64,000 nt of DNA, taken from the NCBI GenBank assembly GCA_963746905.1, contig CAVVCY010000003.1:434001-498000 (forward strand), given 5' to 3'. The notes below the pieces were generated by a model, which made no database searches, was not told the DNA's origin, and saw only the letters and a list, made by a program, of their open reading frames with translations. Source of the DNA: JALYNX01 sp963746905 (GTDB lineage: Bacteria; Actinomycetota; Acidimicrobiia; Spongiisociales; ZC4RG35). Shown here piece by piece: positions 17,092-27,294 of this stretch (positions within the stretch are counted from its first letter, which is position 1; each line of letters starts with the position of its first letter). Both the position numbers and the translations under genes were made by a program.

Positions 17092-18637
17092 TCACCGTAT
17101 GGGAACCCCCCAGCCGCCGCCTCCCGGAGTGAGGACAACCAGTCGGTCACCGGGCATTACCTCCAGAGTGGTCTTGCCGGGGAGACGGGCCCGGTCACCA
17201 TCACGGATCAGCCAGTCCTCGCCCGCGGCTCCGGGCTCGCCCCCGGCGAGACCCCAGGGCCGGTTTCGTCTCCGCTCACCCATCAATGACAAAGTGGCGG
17301 CGGTGTTGAACACGAATCTCTCTCTCGATGCCCTCGCCCCCAGAAAATTGGCCCGCCCCGCCGCTGCCTCGCCGCAGCGTGTAGCGCTCGACGCGAAACG
17401 GATAGTGGGTGTCGAGTGATTCGATCGGCGTGTTCTCGGTATTTGTCATCCCGGTGTGGATACCGGACTGACCCGGTTTCCCCGGACGCCCGCCCTGACC
17501 GCCGCCCACCGTCTCGTAGTAGGCGAATTCGTCGTTCCCGACCAGGACGTTGTTCATCGTGCCCTGGGAGGCGGCGGGGACCCGATCCGGAGCTGCCTGC
17601 GCCAGTGCGCCGAGCAGCACATCGGCGATCCGTTGTGCGGTCTCGACGTTGCCCGCCGCCACCGCTGCCGGAAAGCGGGCGTTGACGATCGTGCCCTCGG
17701 GCGCGATCAGATCCAGAGGCCGATAACAGCCGGCGTTGGCCGGGATCGTGGGGTCGGTGGCCACCCGCACCGCGTAATAGAGACAGGATCTGGTCACCGC
17801 CTCCACCGCGTTGAAGTTGGCGGCGACCTGTGGGTCGCTCGCCGTGAAGTCTGCGGTCAAGCCCTCCCCCTCAATGGTGATTTGAGCCCGGATCGCCACG
17901 TCTCGGTCGCCGTGCTCCATGGAGTCCTCGAACTCGAAGACGCCGTCCGGAAGAGCGGACAGGGCTGCGATCATTCGACGCTCGCCGTAGTCGAGAAGGC
18001 CCGACGCCACCAGGCTGAACCGGTCTCTGCCCTCGTTCTCCACGAGCTCGGCGAAACGCCTCGCCCCCACCGCGTTGGCGCCGATCTGGGCCGCCAGGTC
18101 ACCCCTCCGCTCCCAAGGCGTGCGCGATGCCGTGATGAAAGGCACGCTGAAGTCCTCAACCCACTCGTCGTCGGAAACGGCCAGGGTCGGCGGTACCCGA
18201 TGGCCCTCCTGATCCACCGTCACCGCATGAGCCGGCATCGAACCCGGAGCCTCACCCCCGACATCGGCGTGATGGGCACGATTGGCCACCCAGCCCAAAT
18301 GTTCACCGCCAACGAACACCGGTGCCACCAGGGTCAGGTCGTTGAGATGGGTCCCGCCGGCAAAGGGATCGTTGACCGCGTATTGCTCGCCGGGCTGCGG
18401 GTCGAAGTGCCGTAGACAGGCAGCAACCGACTCCGGCATCGAGCCGAGATGGACCGGGATGTGCTCGGCTTGGGCCAGCATCTCGCCATTGGCGTCGAAG
18501 ACTGCGGCCGAACAGTCGGCTCGCTCCTTGATGTTCGGCGAAAGCGAGGTGTGACGGAGGACGATCCCCATCTCGTCGGCCACCGCCGCGAGTCGGTTGC
18601 GTGCGACCTCAAGGGTGATGGCGTCGACGGCCATCAT
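17092..18637 (-). CDS. Hydantoinase B/5-oxoprolinase-type subunit HyuB, C-terminal frameshift as sequenced
   Basis: The B subunit of a hydantoinase/oxoprolinase/acetone-carboxylase-type enzyme. Clear family blocks are SLSPNIKERADCSAAVFD, NDPFAGGTHLNDLTLV, NAGCYRPLDLIAPEGTIVN and YETVGGGQGGRPG. The first frame stops at 17276 after GGEGIEREI. The expected C-terminus (RPWGLAGGEPG, LPGKTTLEVMPGD, TPGGGGWG) continues in the next frame down to 17092. The break lies at about 17311-17328, in a GA dinucleotide tract, and one surplus base explains it. The start overlaps the alkD stop by ATGA. Substrate unknown; ATP-dependent cyclic-amide cleavage is the family reaction. Confidence 0.85.
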
Positions 18638-19332
18638 CGAATCAGGTGCTGGATGTGCTTGGTCGCCTCCCGAAAGCTGAGACCTGAGAGGCGATCACGA
18701 TGCTCCATGGCGAACCGGGCGACCGCTTCGGGTTCGGTCTTGGCGTACTCACGTAACGCCCACCCGATCGCCTTGCGGATGAAGAACTCCTTCTCGTCGA
18801 TCCGGGCCTCGCAGAAAGAGAAGAGACGATTGGCGTCGGTCCGCTCTTTGGCCCCGACCTGACAGATGATGGCGCTGCGTCGCAACCACATGTCCGGATC
18901 GTCGATCCAGGTGTCGACCTCAGGCCAGTTCTCCAACGGGCCGTGAACAACAAGATGTCCGACAAGATGGGTGGCGACCTCATCCACGAAGTCCCACCAG
19001 GCGCCCTCCACGATCAATCGGCGGTAGAGCGGAAGCGACGCGGCGTCGACAAAGCTGCGGAAGTGTTCGGCAACCTCGAAGGCCAGGTACTTCTCCTCGC
19101 GGTGAGGCAGGTCCCATAACCCCAACACGAGGTCCACGTAATCCTCATGATTCGTGGGCGGAAACTCCCGAACCAACTGCCGAGCGATGGGAACCCGGGC
19201 CGGCTTCTGCACCCCGTAGAACGGCATTTCGGTCTTCATGTAGGCCTGCATCCCGACCGCTTTCTCCGGGTTGGCCACCGCGGCAAGTGCGGTGGAGGCG
19301 AAAGTGCGTGCCCTGGCGACGAGATCAGTCAC
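18634..19332 (-). CDS. AlkD-like DNA alkylation repair HEAT-repeat protein
   Basis: A 232-residue all-helical protein of the DNA alkylation repair (AlkD) family: FYGVQKPARVPIARQL near the N-terminus, then HEAT-like helices with WDLPHREEKYLAFEV, WWDFVDEVATHLVG and WLRRSAIICQ, and DEKEFFIRKAIGWALREYAK near the end. The Trp and Asp residues expected for the lesion pocket (W..D around WWDFVD and WLRRS) are present. In the family it removes N3/N7-alkylpurines. Oddly it sits between hyuA and hyuB with ATGA overlaps on both sides, so it is cotranslated with an unrelated enzyme. Confidence 0.87.
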   Translation of the reverse strand: MTDLVARARTFASTALAAVANPEKAVGMQAYMKTEMPFYGVQKPARVPIARQLVREFPPTNHEDYVDLVLGLWDLPHREEKYLAFEVAEHFRSFVDAASLPLYRRLIVEGAWWDFVDEVATHLVGHLVVHGPLENWPEVDTWIDDPDMWLRRSAIICQVGAKERTDANRLFSFCEARIDEKEFFIRKAIGWALREYAKTEPEAVARFAMEHRDRLSGLSFREATKHIQHLIR

Positions 19333-21227
19333 AGGCTGATTTCCAGAGTGCCGTCGTCGTGCACGGCCAATCGATCGCCGGCGTCGAGGAGGGTCACCGA
19401 ATCACGTTCCACGATCAGCGCGGGCCCGTCGATCTCGAATCCGGCCGGAAGCTGATCACGATCCCAAACCGTCCGACCCTCCGATGTGGTCCCTAGTGGC
19501 TCAGGCTTTGCAACGGCCGATCTGGGGGGCAGGTCGCCCCACGTCAGCGAAGGCACGCCCATCACCTCGGCGCGGACCTCGACCAGTTCGATCGGCTCTC
19601 CCCGCCGGTCGAAGCCGAAATGTGAGCGATGGGCCTCTTCGAATCTGGATCGGAGGCCTGCCCAGTCCGGATCGGCAACGACGGTGAGCTCATGGGACTG
19701 ACCTTCGTATCGAACGGCCCCATGGATGACGGCTTCCGTCGTGCCAGAGACCTTCATCGCATCGAATGCCGACCGGGCCTGGCCCACAACCTCGTCGATC
19801 ACCGGTCCGAGCGACACCGATCCTTCCTGGAGCAGCACGGTCCGGATGGCGTCCGTCCGCGGCCTTGCCAGAAGAAGCCCGAGGGCTGAGAAAACACCGG
19901 AGAATGACGGCACGAGGACAGTGCGCATCCCCAACCGTCTCGCGAGCCGGGAGGCGTGCAACCCGCCGGCACCACCGTAGGCGATGAGGGCGGCGTCGCG
20001 TGGATCGGCTCCCTCCTCGACCGAGACCGTTCGGATAGCTCGCTCCATGTGAGAGTCGACGATCTCGATGATGCCCCGTGCCGCCGCATCCGCTTCCAGC
20101 CCCACCACTCGACCCAATACAGCCAGGGCTCGTGCTGCCGCAACCACATCGAGTGGCACCGAGCCCGCCAGAGCCAAGCCTGGGGGCAGAAAGCCGAGCA
20201 CGACGTTGGCGTCGGTGACGGTGGGCAGCGTGCCGCCCCGTCCGTAGGCCACCGGCCCCGGCACCGCCCCCGCGGAAACAGGCCCCACCCTGAGGGCACC
20301 GCCATCGTCGCGCCAGCCGATGCTTCCTCCGCCGGCCCCGATGGTGTTGACGGGAAGCGAAGGCACCCGGTTCACCCTTTCCGCAACCTTTCGCCCAATG
20401 CCGGCGACAACCTCCCCGTCGGTGATCCGGCACACGTCGGTAGAGGTCCCGCCCATGTCGAAGCTGATCGCCGAGCGATGGCCTTTGGCTCGCGCCAGTT
20501 CAGCTGCGGCGACCACCCCGGCTGCGGGACCGGAGAGCACTAGTCGCCCGGGGAGTTCCGCCGCCGTCTCGAACGGAAGAAGCCCACCGGACGAGGTCAT
20601 CACCAGTCGACCCGGTGTCTCTATCCCTTCTCCGAGACGCTGGAGGTATCCCGACATCTCGGGTGACAAGTAGGCGTTGAGCACGGTGGTGGCGATCCGC
20701 TCGTACTCCCGGAATCCGGGCGATACGCCAGCGCCAGTCGACACCGGGACGCCGAGCCGGGCCTCGATGGCTGACGCCAGCTCGACCTCCATCGAAGAGT
20801 CGGCATACGACCTGACCAGGGCGACGGCCACCGCTTCCGGTCGGAGTTCGACCAGCTTCGCCAGGGTCTCGTCCCTGTCTCGAGCTCCGATCCGTGCCTT
20901 GCGTGAAACCAGAGGGAGGGGACGGTCAGCAAGAGGGTCGTAGAGCGAGGGCCGCGCCTGGCGCCCGATCTCGACCAGGTCTTCGAATCCTTCTGACGTG
21001 ACCAGTGCGACCCGGGCTCCCCGCTCCTCGAGCAAGGCGTTGGTGCCGGCGGTGGTGCCATGCAGAAACAGCGTGATTGAGTCGACCACGAGATCGGCGA
21101 GGGCCCCAATCACCCCCACCGACTGATCGGGAGTGGTCGGCACCTTGCCCCCGATCAAAGTCTCCCCGTCAAAGGCAACGACGTCGGTGAATGTGCCCCC
21201 GACATCCACACCGACGGTGACCGCCAC
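19329..21227 (-). CDS. Hydantoinase A/5-oxoprolinase-type subunit HyuA
   Basis: A 632-residue ATP-binding subunit of the hydantoinase/oxoprolinase family. It starts with the actin-like phosphate loop GVDVGGTFTDVVAF. Other family signs are HGTTAGTNALLE (about 55-67), SFDMGGTSTDVC, NTIGAGGGSIGW and AYGGAGGLHA. The C-terminal acetophenone-carboxylase-like region is complete. ATP-driven opening of a cyclic amide such as 5-oxoproline or a hydantoin is the usual activity. First of three overlapping minus-strand genes with alkD and hyuB. Specific substrate not determinable. Confidence 0.9.
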   Translation of the reverse strand: MAVTVGVDVGGTFTDVVAFDGETLIGGKVPTTPDQSVGVIGALADLVVDSITLFLHGTTAGTNALLEERGARVALVTSEGFEDLVEIGRQARPSLYDPLADRPLPLVSRKARIGARDRDETLAKLVELRPEAVAVALVRSYADSSMEVELASAIEARLGVPVSTGAGVSPGFREYERIATTVLNAYLSPEMSGYLQRLGEGIETPGRLVMTSSGGLLPFETAAELPGRLVLSGPAAGVVAAAELARAKGHRSAISFDMGGTSTDVCRITDGEVVAGIGRKVAERVNRVPSLPVNTIGAGGGSIGWRDDGGALRVGPVSAGAVPGPVAYGRGGTLPTVTDANVVLGFLPPGLALAGSVPLDVVAAARALAVLGRVVGLEADAAARGIIEIVDSHMERAIRTVSVEEGADPRDAALIAYGGAGGLHASRLARRLGMRTVLVPSFSGVFSALGLLLARPRTDAIRTVLLQEGSVSLGPVIDEVVGQARSAFDAMKVSGTTEAVIHGAVRYEGQSHELTVVADPDWAGLRSRFEEAHRSHFGFDRRGEPIELVEVRAEVMGVPSLTWGDLPPRSAVAKPEPLGTTSEGRTVWDRDQLPAGFEIDGPALIVERDSVTLLDAGDRLAVHDDGTLEISL

Positions 21228-21247
21228 CCGATTAGCCTCGGTGACCT

Positions 21248-21505
21248 ATGCCGGTGAGCGTCGCCCCCACCCCGAACCCCAATGCAGCGAAGTTCTCCGT
21301 GGGGCAGCCGGTCGGTGGCCCCGCAACTTTCGTCTCGGGTTCCAACCCGGATGACCCCCTGGCGGCCGGACTGCTGGACATACCGGGGGTCACCAGCATC
21401 TTCATGACCGCCGACTTCGTCACCATCTCCAAGGCTCCCGACTCCTCCTGGGAATCGATCATCCCTGAGGCGACGGCGATCCTAGAGACCCGATTCGGCG
21501 GTTGA
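21248..21505 (+). CDS. Scaffold Nfu/NifU N-terminal-domain protein
   Basis: An 85-residue protein corresponding to the Nfu N-terminal domain only: TPNPNAAKFSVGQPV, then FVSGSNPDDPLAAGLLDIPGV and TSIFMTADFVTISK. The C-terminal NifU domain with the CxxC cluster ligands is absent, so it cannot by itself carry an Fe-S cluster in the usual way. Stand-alone copies occur in bacteria; their role is unclear. It is divergent from hyuA with a 20-base gap and convergent with the next gene, with adjacent stops. Confidence 0.8.
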   Translation: MPVSVAPTPNPNAAKFSVGQPVGGPATFVSGSNPDDPLAAGLLDIPGVTSIFMTADFVTISKAPDSSWESIIPEATAILETRFGG

Positions 21506-22327
21506 TCAGGGCACGTTGACCGTGGTGGGGCGGGTAACACCGTCGAGGCCCGGGGCCATGACCACCACCTGCCAGTCGCCTGCCGCCGTTTGGACACCAC
21601 CTAGGACTTCGGTCGCTCCCGAGGAGGTCATCGCCGCCTGCTGGATCTCAGGGGGAACTTCGACGAGGGCCAAAGGCTCCGATTGAGGGGTTGGAAGCGG
21701 GGCCACAGTCGGTGGCATCACCACCCGGGCGCCATCCTCGGCAACGACGATTTCGACCGTCGCCAACAGCGGAGCCACCCGGCGATAGGCCTCCTCGCCC
21801 TGCGCTACCAGGGAACGGACGAGCACCCCCACTCGATAGTGCAGCGGCGCCACCTCATCCAACGAGACCGCTCGCACCCATTCCACGAAAACCCTGGTCG
21901 CCTCCGGCGCTACAGGAGGAGATATCCCCGCCGGGAGCAGCGCGGCCAGGGTGCCCTGACTCTCCTCGGAGCCGTCGACGCCGATGTACTCGGCAACGAA
22001 CCATTCGGCGTGGGCGGTCGCCTGGTCGATGAGACGCTCGGGATCGACCGCATAGAGATCGGCCTCAGCCACCACTGTCGGGCTGCTCGGATCGGCGATC
22101 GGCGGTGCCGCCACGGTGGCCGTCGGTGCCACAGCCACGGTGGACGCCGTCGGCTCGACCGGCTGGGTCGGCACTGTTATGGGCCGGTTGCTCACGAATG
22201 AATAGGCGAGGGCTCCCAGCACGATCGCCCCTGCCAAGGCGATCATCCACCATTGCCGATCCCCACCTTTTTGCTCGAGCGTCTCCCACGGGATCCGCTC
22301 GTAGACCTCGTTTCTCTCCCTCTCCAT
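21506..22327 (-). CDS. Membrane-anchored extracytoplasmic protein, function unknown
   Basis: A 273-residue protein with a short cytoplasmic N-terminus, one transmembrane segment at about 27-45 (MIALAGAIVLGALAYSF) and a Pro/Thr/Val-rich linker with repeated TVA/PTA units before a roughly 190-residue exported domain. No family is recognised. I start at ATG 22325-22327 with GAGGG upstream, which gives MERERNEVYERIPW. Another, less likely, ATG is at 22363. Confidence 0.6.
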   Translation of the reverse strand: MERERNEVYERIPWETLEQKGGDRQWWMIALAGAIVLGALAYSFVSNRPITVPTQPVEPTASTVAVAPTATVAAPPIADPSSPTVVAEADLYAVDPERLIDQATAHAEWFVAEYIGVDGSEESQGTLAALLPAGISPPVAPEATRVFVEWVRAVSLDEVAPLHYRVGVLVRSLVAQGEEAYRRVAPLLATVEIVVAEDGARVVMPPTVAPLPTPQSEPLALVEVPPEIQQAAMTSSGATEVLGGVQTAAGDWQVVVMAPGLDGVTRPTTVNVP

Positions 22328-22434
22328 GCCCTCGAACCTATGGAGGCCCCAAGAGCCATTCAAGAGGGTTGTGTTTCGAGGCGATCCGAGCCAACCCGGG
22401 AACCCACCGGGTTGGAGCTATCGTTTCGCCCGTA

Positions 22435-23037
22435 ATGGCAGCCAACCCCGACCCGAAACCGGGCCGCTGGATCCTCCCGCTGGTGATTCTCGGGATGATC
22501 GCTTTCACCTATTTCTTCGTCAGTTCCCTCCCCGAGGGCTCGCCGACGACCACGCTCGCGTTGGGGAGCACGACCACGACGTTAGAGGGAACGGGTACCA
22601 CTCAACCCGGCGCGGTTACCACGGTCCCCAACGATGCACAGGCCTATCTCGACGAATTGGACTCCATCAATGCCGAGCTCCAGACGTTGTCCACCGAGAT
22701 GGTCACCGTCAACGAGGGCTTCGACGCTGACCCGAGAACAGTCGAATTCGATGATGCAGTCGCCAGGCTCGAAGCCGTGGTTACCAGCACTCAGGCGCTG
22801 GCGGACCGGGTGACGGCGCTGACACCACCTCCAGGGTTGGAGGCCAACCAAGAGGCACTGGTCTCGGCCATGAACTTCTGCGTCGGCGCGGCGCAAGACG
22901 CCCTCGACGGGCTCCACTCAACGGACAGTGGTGAACTCAGGGCTGCAGGGGTCGAGGCCTACACCACCTCGGCCGCCGGCTTCGACACCGAAGTCCAGAA
23001 CGCCAAAAACGCTGCGGGCGCCACGCCCGACGCCTGA
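22435..23037 (+). CDS. Membrane-anchored protein, function unknown (200 aa)
   Basis: A single N-terminal transmembrane segment at about 12-30 (WILPLVILGMIAFTYFFV) is followed by a Thr-rich linker and a helical domain rich in Glu/Asp/Leu that may form a coiled coil (LDELDSINAELQTLSTEM, ARLEAVVTSTQALADRV). ATG 22435 gives the start at the membrane anchor; the frame upstream is only antisense overlap. The stop shares a base with the following acetyltransferase start (TGATG), so they are coupled. Confidence 0.65.
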   Translation: MAANPDPKPGRWILPLVILGMIAFTYFFVSSLPEGSPTTTLALGSTTTTLEGTGTTQPGAVTTVPNDAQAYLDELDSINAELQTLSTEMVTVNEGFDADPRTVEFDDAVARLEAVVTSTQALADRVTALTPPPGLEANQEALVSAMNFCVGAAQDALDGLHSTDSGELRAAGVEAYTTSAAGFDTEVQNAKNAAGATPDA

Positions 23038-24248
23038 TGGCGGTGGTATTTCGGGCCATCGGGTCTGACGAGTACCCCGATCTGATTCGGACCATGGGTA
23101 TTGCCTTCAGCTTCGACCCACCTGGCGACGACAACTTCCGCCACAGCCTCCCCTTGGAGAGGACAGTCATCGGCTTCGACGGCCCAACGATGGTGAGCAG
23201 CTCCGCCGCTTTCTCCCTCGACATGACAGTCCCAGGGGGGACGATCAATTGCGGGGGCACGACCATCGTCTCGGTAGTCCCCACCCACCGCCGACGTGGT
23301 GTGCTCAACGACATGATGCGGGCCCACCTCGACGAGGTGCTGAGCCAGGGCGAGCCGATCGCCGCGCTCTGGGCGTCAGACAGCGCGATCTACGGCAGAT
23401 ACGGCTTTGGGCAGGCGTCGGTCCACTACGACGTGAAGGTGCGAAGGGACCATGTCGGTTTCCATCGCCTGGCACCGGGGCTCGCCCCGGTGCGTCTGGT
23501 GGAGGCGGATCAGGTTGGTGAGCTGCTCATGCCGTTCTACGAAGAGGTACGGAAGTCGACGCCGGGTCTCTACGCCCGGTCACCGGTGTGGTGGGAGCAC
23601 CGCGCCCTCGCCGACCCCGAGCCGAGACGAGGCGGAGCGACGGCGTATCGATTCGGGGTTGTCGACGGTCTCGACGGCATCGCCGGCTACGTCCAGTATC
23701 GGGCCAAAAGTGATTGGGAAGACAGCCACGGAGCGGGAACGATCAGCGTCAAGGACCTGTTCGGCACAACCCCGGAATCGTGGGCGGGTCTGTGGAGCTA
23801 CGTCCTCAACCACGACCTGATGGCCGAGGTCACCGCACAGCGACGATCGGGCCAGGACCCGCTGTTCGACTTCCTCGCCGGGCCCCGAAGGGTCAAGGCA
23901 CAGAGGCTTGACAACCTTTGGGTGCGGATCATGGACGTCCCCCGGGCACTTGAAGGACGCTCGTACTCCGCTCCGGTTGATGTCGTCTTCGAGGTTCACG
24001 ACCCGATGGGGGATACCGACGGCAGGTACCGGCTGGAGGCCTCGCCCCAAGGGGCCGAGTGCTCGCCAACCGACGCCGCAGCGTCGATCACCCTCGACGC
24101 AGAGGATCTGGGCGCGATCTACCTGGGCCGGTCACGGCTCAGGGCAATGTCACGAAGCGGCCGGGTTCAGGGCGATCCCGTGTCCCTCGCTGCCGCCGAC
24201 GCCGCCTTCACCTGGTACCCCCAACCCTGGTGCCCGGAAGTCTTCTAA
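23037..24248 (+). CDS. Eis-like GNAT acetyltransferase
   Basis: A 403-residue enhanced-intracellular-survival-type acetyltransferase: a GNAT domain with VVPTHRRRGVLNDMM (acetyl-CoA motif), LWASDSAIYGRYGFGQAS, a second degenerate GNAT lobe and a C-terminal sterol-carrier-like domain ending in AAFTWYPQPWCPEVF. The terminal carboxylate is used as base in the Eis family. Mycobacterial Eis acetylates aminoglycosides and other amines; the substrate here is unknown. Coupled to the preceding membrane protein by TGATG. Confidence 0.87.
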   Translation: MAVVFRAIGSDEYPDLIRTMGIAFSFDPPGDDNFRHSLPLERTVIGFDGPTMVSSSAAFSLDMTVPGGTINCGGTTIVSVVPTHRRRGVLNDMMRAHLDEVLSQGEPIAALWASDSAIYGRYGFGQASVHYDVKVRRDHVGFHRLAPGLAPVRLVEADQVGELLMPFYEEVRKSTPGLYARSPVWWEHRALADPEPRRGGATAYRFGVVDGLDGIAGYVQYRAKSDWEDSHGAGTISVKDLFGTTPESWAGLWSYVLNHDLMAEVTAQRRSGQDPLFDFLAGPRRVKAQRLDNLWVRIMDVPRALEGRSYSAPVDVVFEVHDPMGDTDGRYRLEASPQGAECSPTDAAASITLDAEDLGAIYLGRSRLRAMSRSGRVQGDPVSLAAADAAFTWYPQPWCPEVF

Positions 24249-24249
24249 A

Positions 24250-24373
24250 CGCTTACCTGAGGTACGTTGAGCCAAATGCGGCGTCAGAGACACCCAGAAG
24301 CAACGACTTCGCAGACCTCGCTTTTCTCTGCTCACGTAGCGCCATATATGGCGCTACGTACCTCAGGTAAGCG
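24250..24373. mobile_element. 124-bp MITE-like element with perfect 18-bp terminal inverted repeats
   Basis: CGCTTACCTGAGGTACGT at 24250-24267 and its exact reverse complement at 24356-24373 flank about 88 bases. Overlapping the right repeat is a perfect 24-base palindrome (24335-24358) centred on TATA. There is no ORF. It fills the gap between the convergent Eis-like gene and glnA. The right half recurs at 42351-42381 before purF. Size and terminal repeats fit a non-autonomous mobile element. A regulatory or terminator-like structure is the alternative; there is no T-run. Confidence 0.5.
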
Positions 24374-24376
24374 GAC

Positions 24377-25801
24377 TCAAATGTCGTAGTAGAGGTGGAA
24401 CTCGTAGGGGTGCGGACGGAGCCTCACCGGGTCGACCTCATGCTCGATCTTGTAGTCGATCCATGCCCGGATCAGATCCTCGCTGAACACCCCTCCTGCG
24501 AGCAGGAACTCGTGGTCCTCCTCCAGGGCCTTGAGCGCCTCGGGGAGGCTGCCCGGAACCGAAGGCAGACCGGCCAGCTCTGCAGGCGGAAGGTCATAGA
24601 TGTCCTTGTCCACCGGGTCGTGGGGCTCGATCCGGTTCTGCACCCCGTCCAGGCCCGCCAGGAGCATCGCCGCAAACGACAGATAGGGGTTGCATGAAGG
24701 ATCCGGGCATCGGAACTCGAGCCGCTTTGCACCAGGCGCCTGCGAGTACTGGGGGATACGGATCGCCGCCGAGCGATTCCGACTCGAATACACCAGGTTG
24801 ACCGGTGCCTCATAACCAGGCACCAGACGGTGATAGGAGTTCGTCGTCGGCGCCGCGAAGGCGAGGATCGCCGCGGCATGCTTCAACAGGCCGCCGATGT
24901 ACCAGCGCGCCATGTCGGACAGGCCGGCGTAGCCAGCTTCATCGAAAAAGAGCGGGGTATCGCCGTTCCACAACGACTGATGGGTGTGCATCCCGGAGCC
25001 GTTGTCCTCAAAGATCGGCTTTGGCATGAAAGTGACCGTCTTACCGGCCGCCCACGCGGTGTTCTTCACGATGTACTTGTAAAGAGTCACGTTGTCCGCA
25101 GTACGGAGCAGCGTGTCGTAACGCATGTCGATCTCGGCCTGCCCGGCCGTGCCGACCTCGTGATGCTGGACCTCGATCCGGATCCCGGCCGCCTCGAGGT
25201 TGGCCGTCATCTCCGAGCGCAGATCCTGGAAGTGATCGGTCGGAGGGACCGGGAAGTAGCCCTCCTTGTAGCGAGGCTTGTACCCGAGGTTGCCGCCCTC
25301 TTCGTACTCGCCTGAATTCCAGGCGCCCTCGACGGAGTCGACGTAGTAGAAGCCCGAGTACTGGTTCTGCCCGTAGCGGACGTCGTCGAAGATGTAGAAC
25401 TCGGCCTCCGGGCCCCAGTAGGAGGTCTCTGCGATGCCGGTGCTCTTCAGGTACTCCTCCGCCTTCTTGGCCACGTAGCGCGGGTCGCGGTCATAGGGGG
25501 CACCCGTCACCGGGTCGTTCACGAAGCAATAGAGGATCAGCGTCTTGCGCTCGCGGAACACGTCATCCACGGCTGTGGTCGGGTCGGGGATGAGGAGCAT
25601 GTCGGACTCCTGGATCTCCTGGAACCCTCGAATCGAAGAGCCGTCAAACCCGAAACCGTCCTGGAACGAGTCTTCGGTCAACTCGCGAGCCGGGACCGTG
25701 AAGTGCTGGACCTGGCCCGGAAGATCGCAGAATCTCAGATCAATGAACTCGTAACCCTCATCCTTGACGAGGGACAAGACGTCGGCTGGCGTCTTGGTCA
25801 C
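24377..25801 (-). CDS. glnA: Glutamine synthetase, type I
   Basis: A 474-residue GSI enzyme making glutamine from glutamate, ammonia and ATP. Signatures: FDGSSIRGF at about 52-60, GPEAEFYIFD, the metal-binding MPKPIFEDNGSGMHTHQSLW, and the ATP-site KHAAAILAFAAPTTNSYHRLVPGYEAPV. The adenylylation loop DIYDLPPAE is conserved, so control by GlnE is possible. The start is GTG 25799-25801, with AAGGAGG at ideal spacing. Divergent from purA across a 218-base regulatory gap, linking nitrogen assimilation to purine synthesis. Confidence 0.97.
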   Translation of the reverse strand: MTKTPADVLSLVKDEGYEFIDLRFCDLPGQVQHFTVPARELTEDSFQDGFGFDGSSIRGFQEIQESDMLLIPDPTTAVDDVFRERKTLILYCFVNDPVTGAPYDRDPRYVAKKAEEYLKSTGIAETSYWGPEAEFYIFDDVRYGQNQYSGFYYVDSVEGAWNSGEYEEGGNLGYKPRYKEGYFPVPPTDHFQDLRSEMTANLEAAGIRIEVQHHEVGTAGQAEIDMRYDTLLRTADNVTLYKYIVKNTAWAAGKTVTFMPKPIFEDNGSGMHTHQSLWNGDTPLFFDEAGYAGLSDMARWYIGGLLKHAAAILAFAAPTTNSYHRLVPGYEAPVNLVYSSRNRSAAIRIPQYSQAPGAKRLEFRCPDPSCNPYLSFAAMLLAGLDGVQNRIEPHDPVDKDIYDLPPAELAGLPSVPGSLPEALKALEEDHEFLLAGGVFSEDLIRAWIDYKIEHEVDPVRLRPHPYEFHLYYDI

Positions 25802-26019
25802 AGTGCCTCCTTCGATTGTTTCAGTCGTGAACAGATGCGTTCTATCCGTGGGGGATTTCTCGGTGGTTGCGGAAATGTGAACACTGTGTTTCGGCCCGCC
25901 ATTACCGGCCGGATTTGTTGCCGCGACACAGGCGCCCCCCTCCCCGGCTTCGCCGGTACTCCCCCCAACGTCGCTTCGCTCCTGGGGGGAGAAATGAGCC
26001 GCTACCGTCCCGCCACGTC
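25802..26019. promoter_or_regulatory. glnA-purA divergent regulatory region
   Basis: The largest gene-free stretch in the window. It holds AACACTGTGTT (25880-25890), a perfect dyad around one central base, and two copies of GTGAACA (about 25828 and 25877), candidates for a nitrogen or purine regulator. Its right third is one copy of the palindromic repeat at 25935-25996. I see no convincing riboswitch. Promoters for both genes are assumed here, not demonstrated. Confidence 0.35.
25935..25996. repeat. Palindromic intergenic repeat, copy 2
   Basis: A roughly 62-base unit: C-run, CCGGCTTCGCCGG hairpin, then TCCCCCCA - ACGTCGCTTCGCTCC - TGGGGGGA hairpin, then GAAATG. Nearly the same unit occurs at 30857-30916 and 45635-45699. 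Read on the minus strand, the unit encodes a peptide containing HFSPQERSDVGG. Here it ends 23 bases before purA and lies outside any gene. Confidence 0.7.

Positions 26020-27290
<1,271 letters not shown>

Positions 27291-27294
<4 letters not shown>

Noticed and set aside
17276..18637. hyuB ending at 17276 as a natural short protein
   Set aside because: The conserved C-terminal blocks (RPWGLAGGEPG, TPGGGGWG) follow at once in the next frame, so the stop is an effect of the frameshift.
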